From Streptomyces sp. TS71-3 (lineage in GTDB: Bacteria > Actinomycetota > Actinomycetes > Streptomycetales > Streptomycetaceae): DNA of 64,000 nucleotides. Where the stretch lies: NCBI RefSeq assembly GCF_018327685.1, contig NZ_BNEL01000001.1, forward strand, positions 2,790,001 to 2,854,000, written 5' to 3'. Of the stretch, positions 7,312-15,736 are shown piece after piece (the stretch's first letter is position 1; every line of letters begins with the position of its first letter). Made by a program: the position numbers and the translations under genes. The notes under the pieces were generated by a model. It was not told the DNA's origin and did no database searches. It worked only from the letters and a program-made list of their open reading frames with translations.

Positions 7312-9564
7312 GTGAACCGCATACGAAGACCCATGGCTGTGGGCGTCGCCGGAGCCCTGGCCCTGTCGCTCGCCGTGCTGACCGCACCGGGGCCGGCCCA
7401 GGCCGCGCCGGCCGCAGCGCCGGACGTGGACACGCCGGTGGCCACGACCCAGCTCAACCGCGTCCAGCCGTCCGGCATCGCGTACTTCTGGGCGGGCACC
7501 TCCGGCTTGGAGTACTCGGCGGGCGACGGCCGCTCGCACTGGCTGGACTACCCGGGCGTCACCCCGCCGGAGCACGCGGGCCCGGATGACCTGGCCACCG
7601 GAGCGGACGTGGTCGTCTCCGGGCGGCCGGACGGCGGGGTCACGCTGGAGCACCGCTCCACGGGTGTGACCGCTTCGGTCACCTACTCGGAGGGGCAGTC
7701 GTTCTACGACGCCATCGGCTGGAACGTCCTGGTCAGCGACAAGACCAGCGGCGGCGTGCACATCCTGCGTCCCACCGCGGACGGCGGCACCAAGGACATC
7801 CCCCTCACCGGCATCCCGGCCGGCGCCCGGATCGACGCGTACCCGACCAGCGGCTCCGTGACCCATGTCGGCATCGTCTACACCCTGGACGGCACCACGT
7901 CGGCGGGCCTCGTCGACCTGGCCGACGGCAGCGTCCACACGTACATGACGAACGTCGCCCCCGTCGGTCCCCGCATGGTGTTCAACGACCGGTGGCTGGT
8001 GGTGGGCCGCGAGGCGATCCGCGTGGACGCGGCGCCCGGCACCGAGCCGGCGCCGGTCCAGTACCCCGCCAAGTCCCTCGCCGTGGTCGGCGACCAGCTC
8101 ATGGCCGGCGACCCGGACTTCGTCTCCGGACCCGACGACGACAAGCTCACCGCCGTCTCCCTCACCACCGGCGCACAGCGCACGGTCCTCAAGGACTCGG
8201 ACGGCACCTTCGGGCCCACCCTCGACGGCGGCATGCTCGCCACGGCCGGGACCTCGCCCACCGACTGGCATGTGTACCGCGTCCTGCCCACCGCGGACGG
8301 GGACGTGTCGGCACCCGAGGTGGTCTTCACCGTCCCCCCGCAAAGGGCCATAGTGGACGGCCTGATGCTGGCCGGCGGCGAGCTGCTGATGTACGGCAAC
8401 GCCACGAACACCGCGAACGCATACGCCGCGTTCGCCGTCCCGCTCGACAAGGACGGCAGGCCCACCGGCGAGCAGGCCAGGCGCGGCCCGTACCTCGACT
8501 GGACGTCCTGCCTGTCCGGCGACGCCGCCTGCCCCCAGCTCCGACCGCTCGGCAACGGCCGCTACGCCGTGCTGTACACGGACTCGGACGGCAAGCAGTC
8601 CCTGGAGGTCGTCGGGCACAGCACGAACGTCGACGCGATCGACACCGTGGCCACCGGCGACTTGGGCGGCCGCCTCCCCTCGGGCTCCGGCCGGTACGTG
8701 CTCTACAACGGCGGCTCCGCAGGCGTGCAGAAGGTCGCGGACTTCGCCGGCCCCGGAGGCATGGACGGCACGATCACCCTGGACCGCCCCCGCACCGCCG
8801 CGGCAGTCTGGGGACAGCGCCTGTGGACGCCGGGCAGCACCAAGGGCTCGGTCGTGGCCTATGACCTGAAGGCGAAGCGGAACGTGGCGACGGTCAACAC
8901 CGGTGCGCCGTGCACGCCCAGCGAGATCCAGGCCGTGGACACGTGGCTGTACTGGACGTGCGGCGCCACTGGACCGGCGGGCGTGTACGACCGCGCCGCG
9001 GGCCGTGCCATCTCGGTCCCGTCGGGACCGGCCGCCCTCGCCGACGGCTACCTCGTCCGCGAGGACCGCACGACCCACGTCCTGTCCCTGACGGACTTCC
9101 ACACCGGCACGGCCGCCACCCGGACCCTGGCGGTGCTGCCCGCCCAGGACCAGAACACCGGTGGCGACACGGGCCGTTGGACGGCCGACCGCTTCGGCGG
9201 CAACGTGGCCTACCTGACAGACGGCGGCAAGGTCGCCCTCGTCACGGCGGGCGTGCCCACCACACCGCTGGCACAGATGGAGGCGCAGACCGACGCGGCC
9301 ACCGCCACCACCGGCGACCCGTGGCGCCCGATCTGGCAGCTCAGCAAGCCGTCGACGTGGACCCTGAACCTGTTCGACGGCAGGGGCACGATCGTCCGCA
9401 CCCTCACGGGCGCCTCGACGGCCGCCGCGGTCGAGCCCTCGTGGAACGGCGCCTGGGACAACGCGTCGCGGGTCCCTGGCACGTACACGTGGGAGCTGAC
9501 GGCGAAGCCGAGGGACGGCCAGGGGCCGGACCTGAGCGTCACGGGTACGACGACGGTCAAGTGA
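7312..9564 (+). CDS. Secreted protein with propeller-like repeats and a FlgD-like Ig domain
   Basis: Exported protein of about 750 residues. Signal peptide: MNRIRRPMAVG, a hydrophobic core LALSLAVL, and an AQAAPA cleavage region. The body has many short beta-strand repeats (YFWAGTSGLEYS, LVVGREAIRVD, LWTPGSTKGSVVAYDLKAKR), compatible with a propeller. The last 80 residues (WTLNLFDGRGTIVRTL, then WNGAWDNASRVPGTYTWEL) match the FlgD Ig-like fold common at the end of Streptomyces exported proteins. The GTG at 7312 is preceded by TGAGGAG. The function is not recognised; no catalytic motif is visible. Confidence 0.8.
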   Translation: MNRIRRPMAVGVAGALALSLAVLTAPGPAQAAPAAAPDVDTPVATTQLNRVQPSGIAYFWAGTSGLEYSAGDGRSHWLDYPGVTPPEHAGPDDLATGADVVVSGRPDGGVTLEHRSTGVTASVTYSEGQSFYDAIGWNVLVSDKTSGGVHILRPTADGGTKDIPLTGIPAGARIDAYPTSGSVTHVGIVYTLDGTTSAGLVDLADGSVHTYMTNVAPVGPRMVFNDRWLVVGREAIRVDAAPGTEPAPVQYPAKSLAVVGDQLMAGDPDFVSGPDDDKLTAVSLTTGAQRTVLKDSDGTFGPTLDGGMLATAGTSPTDWHVYRVLPTADGDVSAPEVVFTVPPQRAIVDGLMLAGGELLMYGNATNTANAYAAFAVPLDKDGRPTGEQARRGPYLDWTSCLSGDAACPQLRPLGNGRYAVLYTDSDGKQSLEVVGHSTNVDAIDTVATGDLGGRLPSGSGRYVLYNGGSAGVQKVADFAGPGGMDGTITLDRPRTAAAVWGQRLWTPGSTKGSVVAYDLKAKRNVATVNTGAPCTPSEIQAVDTWLYWTCGATGPAGVYDRAAGRAISVPSGPAALADGYLVREDRTTHVLSLTDFHTGTAATRTLAVLPAQDQNTGGDTGRWTADRFGGNVAYLTDGGKVALVTAGVPTTPLAQMEAQTDAATATTGDPWRPIWQLSKPSTWTLNLFDGRGTIVRTLTGASTAAAVEPSWNGAWDNASRVPGTYTWELTAKPRDGQGPDLSVTGTTTVK

Positions 9565-9582
9565 GCCGGCGGTAGCCACGGT

Positions 9583-9617
9583 GCGGCCCGCGTCCATCCC
9601 CCCCGGACGCGGGCCGC
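9583..9617. terminator. Strong hairpin terminator after the secreted-protein gene
   Basis: GCGGCCCGCGTCC (9583-9595) pairs perfectly with GGACGCGGGCCGC (9605-9617) over a 9-nt loop, 18 nt after the stop of the secreted protein. It separates this region from the halogenase promoter region. Confidence 0.8.
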
Positions 9618-9850
9618 ACGGCGCCTTTCGCAAAACCGCGGCGGTCCGCGAACGGAATGCGGAATACCGGTTTCTTGCTTACCGGGGAACTTTCCGTTCA
9701 CGCATTCGCCGGTCGGCTCATGCGCCTCATGACGGCAGTGCGTGGTCGGCGCTCATCGCCGATCCGGCAGGGTGATTATTTACAAGGCCCGGCGCTGTTC
9801 TCCCGGCCGATGGCCGAGATCCGTGACGCCGTTTCAATTTTCCTCGAAAG

Positions 9851-9887
9851 TTGAACGTTGCAGGTGGCAGGGGTGCATCCCTAGTGT
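9851..9887 (+). promoter_or_regulatory. Candidate promoter and operator upstream of the halogenase gene
   Basis: In the 470-nt gap after the terminator, TTGCAG (9858-9863) and TAGTGT (9882-9887), 18 nt apart, form a plausible sigma-70-type promoter. A near-palindrome, AGGGGTGCATCCCT (9869-9882), lies in the spacer up to the -10 element, where a regulator could act. AGGGGTGC also occurs at 17800-17807 upstream of the lantibiotic precursors. The leader to the halogenase ATG would be about 200 nt. No gene is seen between 9618 and 10087. Confidence 0.4.
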
Positions 9888-10087
9888 CCCGGCATGGAGG
9901 CGACGAGCCGAGCCAGAAGGAATCATTCCGGTTTCCGCCGGCGGATTTCCTCAAGGCTCCGCTCGTCCGGGCGCATTGCTCCGGGACTCGATCCGGGCCC
10001 TGTCGACAGGGTTGCCGTCATCGGAGTTCGAGTCGGAAAGGCAATGTGTGAAACCCCTGTCCGTTCGTCAGCAGAGAGGACTCGCAC

Positions 10088-11467
10088 ATGTCCCGTACCG
10101 AGAACGTCGATGTCGTCGTGGTGGGCGGCGGCCCGGCCGGTTCCACGATCGGGGCCCTGCTCGCCAAGGCCGGCCATTCGGTGCTCATCCTGGAGCGGGA
10201 GCGCTTTCCCCGCTACCACATCGGAGAGTCGATGGTGTCCGGCATGGCACCGCTCATGGAGGAACTGGGCCTCATAGAAGAGCTGGACGTGCGCTTCCAG
10301 CACAAGAGCGGCATCTCCCTGCGGTGGGGCAGGGACCCGGAACCGTGGCGCAGTGACTTCTCCGCGGCCTTCTCCTCGACGGGCAGCCACTTCACGCACG
10401 CCTGGCACGTCAGGCGCGGCGAGTTCGACGAGCTGATGCTGGACAACGCGCAGAAGCTGGGCGCCGAAGCGCGCCAGGAGGCTCAGGTCACCGAGATCCT
10501 GCGTGACGACGCCGGGGCGGTGACCGGCGTGGTGTACAAGCACGGCGGTGAGTCGCACCGTGTCAGCAGCCGCTTCGTGGTCGACGCCAGCGGGCAGAAC
10601 CGCCTGCTGACCCGCGAGCTGACGCAGACCACCTGGCAGGAGGACCTGCGCAACGTCGCGGTGTGGAGCTACGTCGACTCGTACCACCCCATCGAGTACA
10701 AGGACGACATCCTCGTCGAGGCCATCCAGGGAGGTGGCTGGGTGTGGGGCATCCCGCTCTCCGAGACCACGCTGAGCGTCGGCTACGTGCTGTCCGCGGA
10801 GAAGCTGTCCGAAGCCACCCGCGGGGGCCGCAGCCATCGGGACGTCTTCATCGAGTGCCTTGAGGCCAGCCACGTGGCCAAGACCATGATCGACCCGGCG
10901 GCCGTCGGCGAGCTGCGCACGGCACGGGACTGGTCCCACGTGAGCGACACGTTCCACGGTCCGGGCTGGGTCGCGGTCGGCGACGCCGCGGCGTTCATCG
11001 ACCCCCTGTTCTCGTCCGGCGTGTGGCTCGGCACCTCCGGCGCGTGGCTCGCGGCGCGGGCGATCGGGGCGGCACTGGAGGACCCGGAGCAGGAGCAGCG
11101 CGCGCTGGAGAGGTTCGATGAGCTCTACCGCCAGCTGTTCAAGGACATCCTGGGCTACGTGCGCTTCTTCATGGACCCGACCCGGCTGCGCGAGGAGTAC
11201 ATGGAGCGCGCCCAGGAGATCCAGAAGATGGTCACGTCGAGCTCCCGCGTCGGGTTCATCTCGATGATCTCCGGCGTGGGCGCCATCGCGGACGTCGTGA
11301 ACTTCGACCCGATGGGCGTCGAGGACGTGGAGGACGTCCTCCAGGAGTGGGACGAGCAGACCGCCGCGAGCGCGGCGGGAGGCGAGGGCGCGGCCGAGCG
11401 GCCCGGGGCGGCCGGACCCGAGGCGGCCGGGCCCGGGGCGGGGCGTGCGGAGGCCGTCGGGGCCTGA
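10088..11467 (+). CDS. Flavin-dependent halogenase
   Basis: FADH2-dependent halogenase, 459 residues. The N-terminal FAD site is VVVGGGPAGSTIG (GGGPAG at residues 13-18), followed by LERERFPRYHIGES. The halogenase-specific WxWxIP motif is present as W218-V-W-G-I-P, which distinguishes it from ordinary monooxygenases. A second FAD motif reads WVAVGDAAAFIDPLFSSGV. It resembles the CndH/CmlS-type branch more than classical tryptophan halogenases, judged by eye. The C-terminal 40 residues are Ala/Gly/Pro-rich and probably disordered. GAGAGGA precedes the ATG. It lies at the left edge of the lantibiotic cluster; the alpha peptide holds one Trp, a possible target, but the substrate is unproven. Confidence 0.85.
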   Translation: MSRTENVDVVVVGGGPAGSTIGALLAKAGHSVLILERERFPRYHIGESMVSGMAPLMEELGLIEELDVRFQHKSGISLRWGRDPEPWRSDFSAAFSSTGSHFTHAWHVRRGEFDELMLDNAQKLGAEARQEAQVTEILRDDAGAVTGVVYKHGGESHRVSSRFVVDASGQNRLLTRELTQTTWQEDLRNVAVWSYVDSYHPIEYKDDILVEAIQGGGWVWGIPLSETTLSVGYVLSAEKLSEATRGGRSHRDVFIECLEASHVAKTMIDPAAVGELRTARDWSHVSDTFHGPGWVAVGDAAAFIDPLFSSGVWLGTSGAWLAARAIGAALEDPEQEQRALERFDELYRQLFKDILGYVRFFMDPTRLREEYMERAQEIQKMVTSSSRVGFISMISGVGAIADVVNFDPMGVEDVEDVLQEWDEQTAASAAGGEGAAERPGAAGPEAAGPGAGRAEAVGA

Positions 11468-11702
11468 GCACGCACCTTCCCGAGCTCGCATCTTCCCGGG
11501 TGCCCGAGTGCCCGAGGGCCCGAGGGCGCTTCATGGGCTCTTGCGGGTTCTGCCCTCCCCCTGCCGGCGCCGCGTGCGGGCCAACGCCCGTACCCGGCGC
11601 CGGCTGCCGTGCGGTGGCCGTCCGCGCACCTCCTCAGGGCCGCGGGGCGCCCGTGCCGGCACGGAGCCGTGCCGCCCCACGGGCGGGGGAGCGGGCGGAG
11701 AA

Positions 11703-12104
11703 TCAGGCGTAGGAACCGGTCCCGGAAGGCTGAGGACCGCGCGGGGCGGGGCGGCGCCGGCCGGCGTCCGGCAGGTTCTGCTGTTCCTGGGCGGCGCGGA
11801 CGGGCCGCGGGCACGCCGCACGCGCGATCTCCGTGAGGCGCTTCAGCTGGAGGTACGACTCCCCGAGCGCGCTCTTGAGTTCCGCCACCTCCGCCAGCAA
11901 CTGCTGCTCGCGGTGGCTGGAGTGGTCGGGGGCGGATTCGAGGCCGAGGCGTCCCGCGGTGATGAAGCGCCGCTTCCAGTTGCAGATGGCCTGGTCGGAC
12001 ACGCCCGCCGTGCGTGCTGCCTGAGCGGCCGTCATCTCGCCGGCGAGGATCGCCAGGACGAGCGTGACCTTCTCCTCCGCGGGAAGGGCGGGGGGACGGG
12101 GCAT
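11703..12104 (-). CDS. Helix-turn-helix protein resembling IS3-type OrfA
   Basis: Small protein of 133 residues with an N-terminal homeodomain-like helix-turn-helix (EEKVTLVLAILAGEMTAAQA, then GVSDQAICNWKRRFI) and a following coiled-coil stretch (REQQLLAEVAELKSALGES). This resembles transposase OrfA or orphan transposase-like regulators. No OrfB with a DDE domain and no terminal inverted repeats are visible nearby, so it is either a decayed insertion sequence or a domesticated DNA-binding protein. The C-terminus is Pro/Arg-rich. GAGGGAGA lies six nt before the ATG. Confidence 0.65.
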   Translation of the reverse strand: MPRPPALPAEEKVTLVLAILAGEMTAAQAARTAGVSDQAICNWKRRFITAGRLGLESAPDHSSHREQQLLAEVAELKSALGESYLQLKRLTEIARAACPRPVRAAQEQQNLPDAGRRRPAPRGPQPSGTGSYA

Positions 12105-12357
12105 GGAAGTCTCCCTCGCATACGGGTGGGTCGTGAGGGCACCGGCCCCTCGGGTCGGGCCGGCGCGGCGCCAACAGGAAACACCAGCAGCCGACCGGTG
12201 TCCGCCCCTGGCCGAGGCAGGTAACTGCAGTGGCAGGCTGCTGCCTGCGCGGCGCCGCGTGCCCGGACGGTACCGGAGGAGCGTCGGCGGACCTGCCGAG
12301 GTGCCCGGCCGTCCGGGGCGGGCGCCGGGCGCCGCCGGACGGCCGGGTGGCGCGGCG

Positions 12358-13329
12358 CTACCGCCTTGCGCCGGCCTTGGGCGCGCCGGCCGCGGGTGCC
12401 GGGCCGACCTCCGGCAGGCCGAGCTGGAACCGTCCGAACTGCGCGGAGTCCCGGGCGGCGAAGAACCGCTGCATCAGGTCCTCCTGGTCGAACGCCTCGT
12501 CCATCCGCTCCCGGAGCTTCTTCAGCACCTCCCGCGGGCCCTCCGGGCCCCCGAAGCGGAGCAGTTCGGCGCACATGGCCTCGTCCTCGCGGAGCTGGTC
12601 CAGCACCCACCGGGCCAGGTCCAGGCCGGTGGTGCAGGGGATCGAGCCGGTGACGTGCAGGGAGGGGCCCTCCTCCGTCACCGGGTCGTGCCAGAAGCCG
12701 CGCGGCAGGAAGAGCACGTCGCCGGGGGAGAGCACCAGGTCGGCGACCGGCTCCGCGGGCGGCGTGCCCATCGCCGAGTCCCGGGGGTGCATGGAGTGCT
12801 CGTTGCGCCCGAAGATGCGCCACCGCTTCCTGCCCTGGAGCTGGATGGCGAACACGTCGTGGTTGTCCCAGTGGGCGTTGAAGCCGCCGGTGGCCGTCCA
12901 GGACGCGTAGAGGTTGAACTCGAAGTCGCTGAGGAGCCTGCCCTCGAAGGCGAGGGAGAGCTCCGAGAGGCCGGGGTGGATCTCGTCCGCGTACCGCATC
13001 GCGAGGGTGTGCCCGGAGGCCAGCGCCGCCCGCAGCCGCACCGGGTCGATGCGGATGCGCTGGCGTCCGCGGCGGGCCACGCGCGCGTCCATGTAGGCGG
13101 CCTCGGGGAGTTGCTTGCCGTCCCGCGACAACCGCATCTGCGGGGATCTGAGCGGATGCGTCTGGAGGATCTCGTTCAGGTCGTCCCAGCCGAAGAGGTC
13201 CCTGATCTTCTCCGCGGCACCGGGAAACACGCGGTGTTCGTGGTGGTAGGTCCGTGCGAGGAAGTCGCCTGCCAGCAGTGTGGAGACGAAGTCGTCGACC
13301 GCGTGCGAGAGTTCTCGCGTCTTTTCCAT
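12358..13329 (-). CDS. JmjC/cupin-type Fe(II)/2-oxoglutarate oxygenase
   Basis: Protein of 323 residues with a JmjC fold like the ribosomal oxygenase (RoxA/ycfD) group. The iron-binding triad can be read as H153-W-D155 (GGFNAHWDNHDVFAIQ) and H214 (LPRGFWHDPVTE). VFAIQLQGRKRWRIF and LVLSPGDVLFLPRG are the flanking JmjC strands. Such enzymes hydroxylate peptide or protein side chains using 2-oxoglutarate and O2. Here it could hydroxylate a lantibiotic residue, an inference from cluster position only. The ATG follows GGAGGAGCC. The gene runs opposite to the core lan genes, downstream of the LuxR-type gene, with a hairpin between. Confidence 0.8.
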   Translation of the reverse strand: MEKTRELSHAVDDFVSTLLAGDFLARTYHHEHRVFPGAAEKIRDLFGWDDLNEILQTHPLRSPQMRLSRDGKQLPEAAYMDARVARRGRQRIRIDPVRLRAALASGHTLAMRYADEIHPGLSELSLAFEGRLLSDFEFNLYASWTATGGFNAHWDNHDVFAIQLQGRKRWRIFGRNEHSMHPRDSAMGTPPAEPVADLVLSPGDVLFLPRGFWHDPVTEEGPSLHVTGSIPCTTGLDLARWVLDQLREDEAMCAELLRFGGPEGPREVLKKLRERMDEAFDQEDLMQRFFAARDSAQFGRFQLGLPEVGPAPAAGAPKAGARR

Positions 13330-13345
13330 GGCTCCTCCGTTGTCT

Positions 13346-13365
13346 CATCGGCTCACGAGCCGATG
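13346..13365. promoter_or_regulatory. Perfect 20-bp palindrome before the JmjC gene
   Basis: CATCGGCTC-AC-GAGCCGATG is a perfect inverted repeat 17 nt upstream of the JmjC start codon. It could be an operator or an mRNA hairpin near the ribosome binding site. Confidence 0.45.
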
Positions 13366-13392
13366 GTGGTGTGTCCCCTGTTCCGGTCCTCG

Positions 13393-13432
13393 GCACGGTC
13401 GGACGCTCCTGCGTGAGGAGCGCCACCGTGCC
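13393..13432. terminator. Two-part hairpin between the LuxR-type and JmjC genes
   Basis: GCACGGT pairs with ACCGTGC and, inside it, CGCTCCT pairs with AGGAGCG, giving a stacked stem between the end of the LuxR-type gene (13460) and the JmjC start. It probably terminates or attenuates the minus-strand transcript. Confidence 0.55.
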
Positions 13433-13459
13433 AGGAGGCCGGCGCACCAGCCGCGTTCG

Positions 13460-14452
13460 TCAGATCCACTGCCGGCGTGACGCCCGCACGCCGGCCTCGA
13501 AACGGCTTGACGCGCGTAGCCGCTCCATCAGCTCCGCGACCATCCGCCGTTCCGTGCGCACCCCGATGCCGAGTGCCCGCGCCACGGCGTCGTCGGTGAG
13601 ACCGGTGGCGAGCAGCTGGAGCAGCTTGCGTTCCTGCGGCGTGAGTTCCCCGGGCTCCGCCTCGCGCGAGGAGGCGGCCTGGTCGAACGGGCTCGCATGA
13701 TCCCAGTAGGCGTCGAACAGCGCCCGCATGGCCAGCACCACCGGTCTGCTGCGGAAGAGCAGTGCGGAGGTGGCCTTCTGGCCGGGCAGTCCGGAGACCA
13801 GTGCCGCGGTCGTGTCCGCGATCAGCAGCCGCATCGGCAGCGAGGGCGCGGTACGGATCTCGCAGTCGTGCGCGGCCATCCACTGGGCGTGCGCCCTGGT
13901 GGCCCGGTCCCGGGTGATGCTGTGGATGAAGATCGAACGGGACCGTACCGCCCGCGCCAGGGCCCGCTCGTTCAGCGGCCGGGTGGCCTCGATCGACTTC
14001 TCGGCCGGCCCGCCCGCGGTGTGGAAGGCCAGCAACTCCCGCTGGCAGGACTCGGTCAGGGACTCCAGGCAGTTGCGGATGTCGTCGATGCCGTCGAGTT
14101 GCTCGGTGCCGTCCGCGGAGCCCGTCCTGCTCTCCGCCATGTACTCGGCGGCCAGGGCGGCGAGCGCCACGCGGTTCTGCTCGATGCGGTGCTTGCGCCA
14201 GGCCAGTTCGTCCTGCTCCCGCTGGAACAGGACCTTCATGCCGAGCGACGGGTCCACCGCGCGCAGCGCCCCGGGGGTGTCCCGGGACGGGGCGAGCAGT
14301 GACAGCTCGGTGAGCCGGGCGATGGCCGCCTTCACCGCGTCGCTGTCGCTGCGGACCAGTCGGGCGAGCTTGTGCGGATCGTGTTCCTTGTGGAACAGGA
14401 CTGCGCGATAGACGTTGAGTGTCTGCTGGTCAAGCGGAGATACCTCTGGCAC
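13460..14452 (-). CDS. LuxR-family transcriptional regulator with winged-helix N-terminus
   Basis: Regulator of 330 residues. The C-terminal LuxR helix-turn-helix reads GELTPQERKLLQLLATGLTD, then DAVARALGIGVRTERRMVAEL, over the last 60 residues. The N-terminal half (TLNVYRAVLFHKEHDPHKLA, then AAIARLTELSLL) looks like a TrmB/winged-helix segment, a combination common in Streptomyces RiPP and other biosynthetic clusters. The middle is a sensor-like domain of unknown ligand. GTG at 14452 was preferred to the upstream ATG because GGGGGAGG lies five nt before it. It is probably the pathway-specific regulator of the lantibiotic cluster; the targets are not proven. Confidence 0.75.
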   Translation of the reverse strand: MPEVSPLDQQTLNVYRAVLFHKEHDPHKLARLVRSDSDAVKAAIARLTELSLLAPSRDTPGALRAVDPSLGMKVLFQREQDELAWRKHRIEQNRVALAALAAEYMAESRTGSADGTEQLDGIDDIRNCLESLTESCQRELLAFHTAGGPAEKSIEATRPLNERALARAVRSRSIFIHSITRDRATRAHAQWMAAHDCEIRTAPSLPMRLLIADTTAALVSGLPGQKATSALLFRSRPVVLAMRALFDAYWDHASPFDQAASSREAEPGELTPQERKLLQLLATGLTDDAVARALGIGVRTERRMVAELMERLRASSRFEAGVRASRRQWI

Positions 14453-14520
14453 GTGATCCTCCCCCGAAGCGATCCGGTGCCCGTGTATCCGGGCAGCCTC
14501 ATAGGGGCGGCATCGCATGC

Positions 14521-14550
14521 ATGAGCGGACCACCCCCGTAAGTCGCTCAT
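14521..14550. promoter_or_regulatory. Inverted repeat upstream of the LuxR-type gene
   Basis: ATGAGCG (14521-14527) and CGCTCAT (14544-14550) form a 7-bp inverted repeat in the region between the divergent regulator and membrane-protein genes. A possible regulator binding site. Downstream at about 14680-14760 there is a low-complexity GGCCGTCGGCCGGG-type repeat with no gene. Confidence 0.35.
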
Positions 14551-14770
14551 ATATTCGTCACACTACCCCCTCTGGGCTCTCCCGTCCCGTTCCCGCTGTC
14601 ACATTCCTGTCTCCTGCGGGGGTGTGGCACCCGAACTGCCCCCGCCGGGTGCCCTCGTGTGCTATTGCGGCGGTGCGCCGCGCGGCCGGTTGGCCGGTTG
14701 GCCGTCGGCCGGGCGGCCCTCGGCCGGGTGGTCGACGGCCGGGCGCTCCTCGGCCGTGTGGTCGTCCACC

Positions 14771-14817
14771 TACTTTCCTGTCGGGAAAGAACGTGCTACT
14801 TTCCAAGTAGGAAAGTA
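14771..14817. promoter_or_regulatory. Twin operators TACTTTCC-N5-GGAAAG
   Basis: Two copies of the same palindrome stand 26 bp apart: 14771-14791 (TACTTTCC TGTCG GGAAAGAA) and 14797-14817 (TACTTTCC AAGTA GGAAAGTA, perfect 8-bp arms). They are A+T-rich islands in G+C-rich sequence, 31 nt upstream of the membrane-protein gene that is co-transcribed with a winged-helix regulator. They are therefore strong candidates for the autoregulatory operator of that regulator. Confidence 0.75.
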
Positions 14818-14847
14818 CGGGACTCTCCGGGAGGGGTGAGGGGATCC

Positions 14848-15372
14848 ATGGAGCCTGGCGACGCGCAGGGGGGAAGCCTCCCTGGCGCACGGACCGTGAA
14901 ACCCGATGACGCGCTGGCCGCGCTCGACGACATCCGCAAGCGGCAGGAGCAGTCCGGCATGGCCGAGCTGGAGTACGGCCTGTCCCGCTTCTACCTGCTG
15001 CTGGCGGCGGTGCTGCTGTTCGCCGCCTTCGCCTCCTACGACCTGCCCAATCCCTGGGGCGGCGCGGTGCTGTTCCCGGGTGTCGTGCTGCTGGCGCTGA
15101 TGGCGTTCACCTACGTGTTCCGCGCGCCCGTCCGGGGCAGGCCGGGGACCGCGGCCTGGCTGGTGGCGGTCGTCTGCGGGCTCGTCGTGGTGGGGGCCTT
15201 CCGCGGCCTGGCGGCGGCGTTCGGGGCGGGTGGGGTGCCTGTGCCGCACCTGATCGCGGGGGTGGTCGTGGTGGGGGCCTGCCTGCTGGTGGCACCCCCG
15301 GCCCGCCGGGCCGCGGAGGCACGGGTGCGGCGTCGGAGGAGCGGTGGAGCTGATGGACAGCGACTTCGATGA
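14848..15372 (+). CDS. Small integral membrane protein of unknown function
   Basis: 174-residue protein with a charged N-terminal helix (DDALAALDDIRKRQEQSGMA) followed by two helical hairpins: FYLLLAAVLLFAAFASYDL / GAVLFPGVVLLALMAFTYVF and WLVAVVCGLVVVGAFRGL / HLIAGVVVVGACLLVA, ending in an Arg-rich tail. AGGGG precedes the ATG. It overlaps the following regulator gene by 29 nt, so the two are co-expressed from the promoter under the twin operators. In actinomycetes such membrane-protein/regulator pairs commonly precede ABC exporters; a role in sensing or immunity is inference. Confidence 0.75.
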   Translation: MEPGDAQGGSLPGARTVKPDDALAALDDIRKRQEQSGMAELEYGLSRFYLLLAAVLLFAAFASYDLPNPWGGAVLFPGVVLLALMAFTYVFRAPVRGRPGTAAWLVAVVCGLVVVGAFRGLAAAFGAGGVPVPHLIAGVVVVGACLLVAPPARRAAEARVRRRRSGGADGQRLR

Positions 15373-15673
15373 GTTCCTGCACGCGCCCGCGCGGCTGACG
15401 ATCGTCGCCCTGCTGGCCCCCGCGGAGTGGGCGGAGTTCGGATTCCTCCGGGATTCGATCGGGACGAGTGACTCGGCGCTGTCCAAGCAGGTGTCGGCGC
15501 TCGCCGCCGAGGGGTACGTCGACGTACGCAAGCAGGCGGGCACCGGTGGCCGGCGCACGCTCGTACGGCTCACGCCGTGGGGGCGGGGGGCGTTCGTGCG
15601 GCACGCCTCCGCGCTGGAACGGATCGCGGCCGCGGCGCGCGGTGCGCGGGCGGGCCACTCCGAGGAGGTGTGA
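15344..15673 (+). CDS. Winged-helix transcriptional regulator (MarR/ArsR-like)
   Basis: 109-residue DNA-binding protein: LHAPARLTIVALLAPAEWAE (helix 1-2), SDSALSKQVSALAAEGYV (recognition helix), VRKQAGTGGRRTLVRLT (wing). This is the compact 'winged helix DNA-binding' type that usually controls adjacent ABC transporters. The GTG at 15344 follows GGAGGA; an ATG three codons on is the alternative. It overlaps the membrane-protein gene. The probable targets are the twin operators at 14771-14817 and hence itself and possibly the downstream ABC genes. Confidence 0.85.
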   Translation: MELMDSDFDEFLHAPARLTIVALLAPAEWAEFGFLRDSIGTSDSALSKQVSALAAEGYVDVRKQAGTGGRRTLVRLTPWGRGAFVRHASALERIAAAARGARAGHSEEV

Positions 15674-15736
15674 CCCCTCCGAGCGGTGCCGTGTGCGCGT
15701 GAGCCGTCGGTGCTCGCGGACACGTCCACCCTGCCG

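Noticed and set aside
9657..9854. 65-codon frame before the halogenase gene
   Set aside because: No ribosome binding site or homology; it overlaps the probable promoter region.
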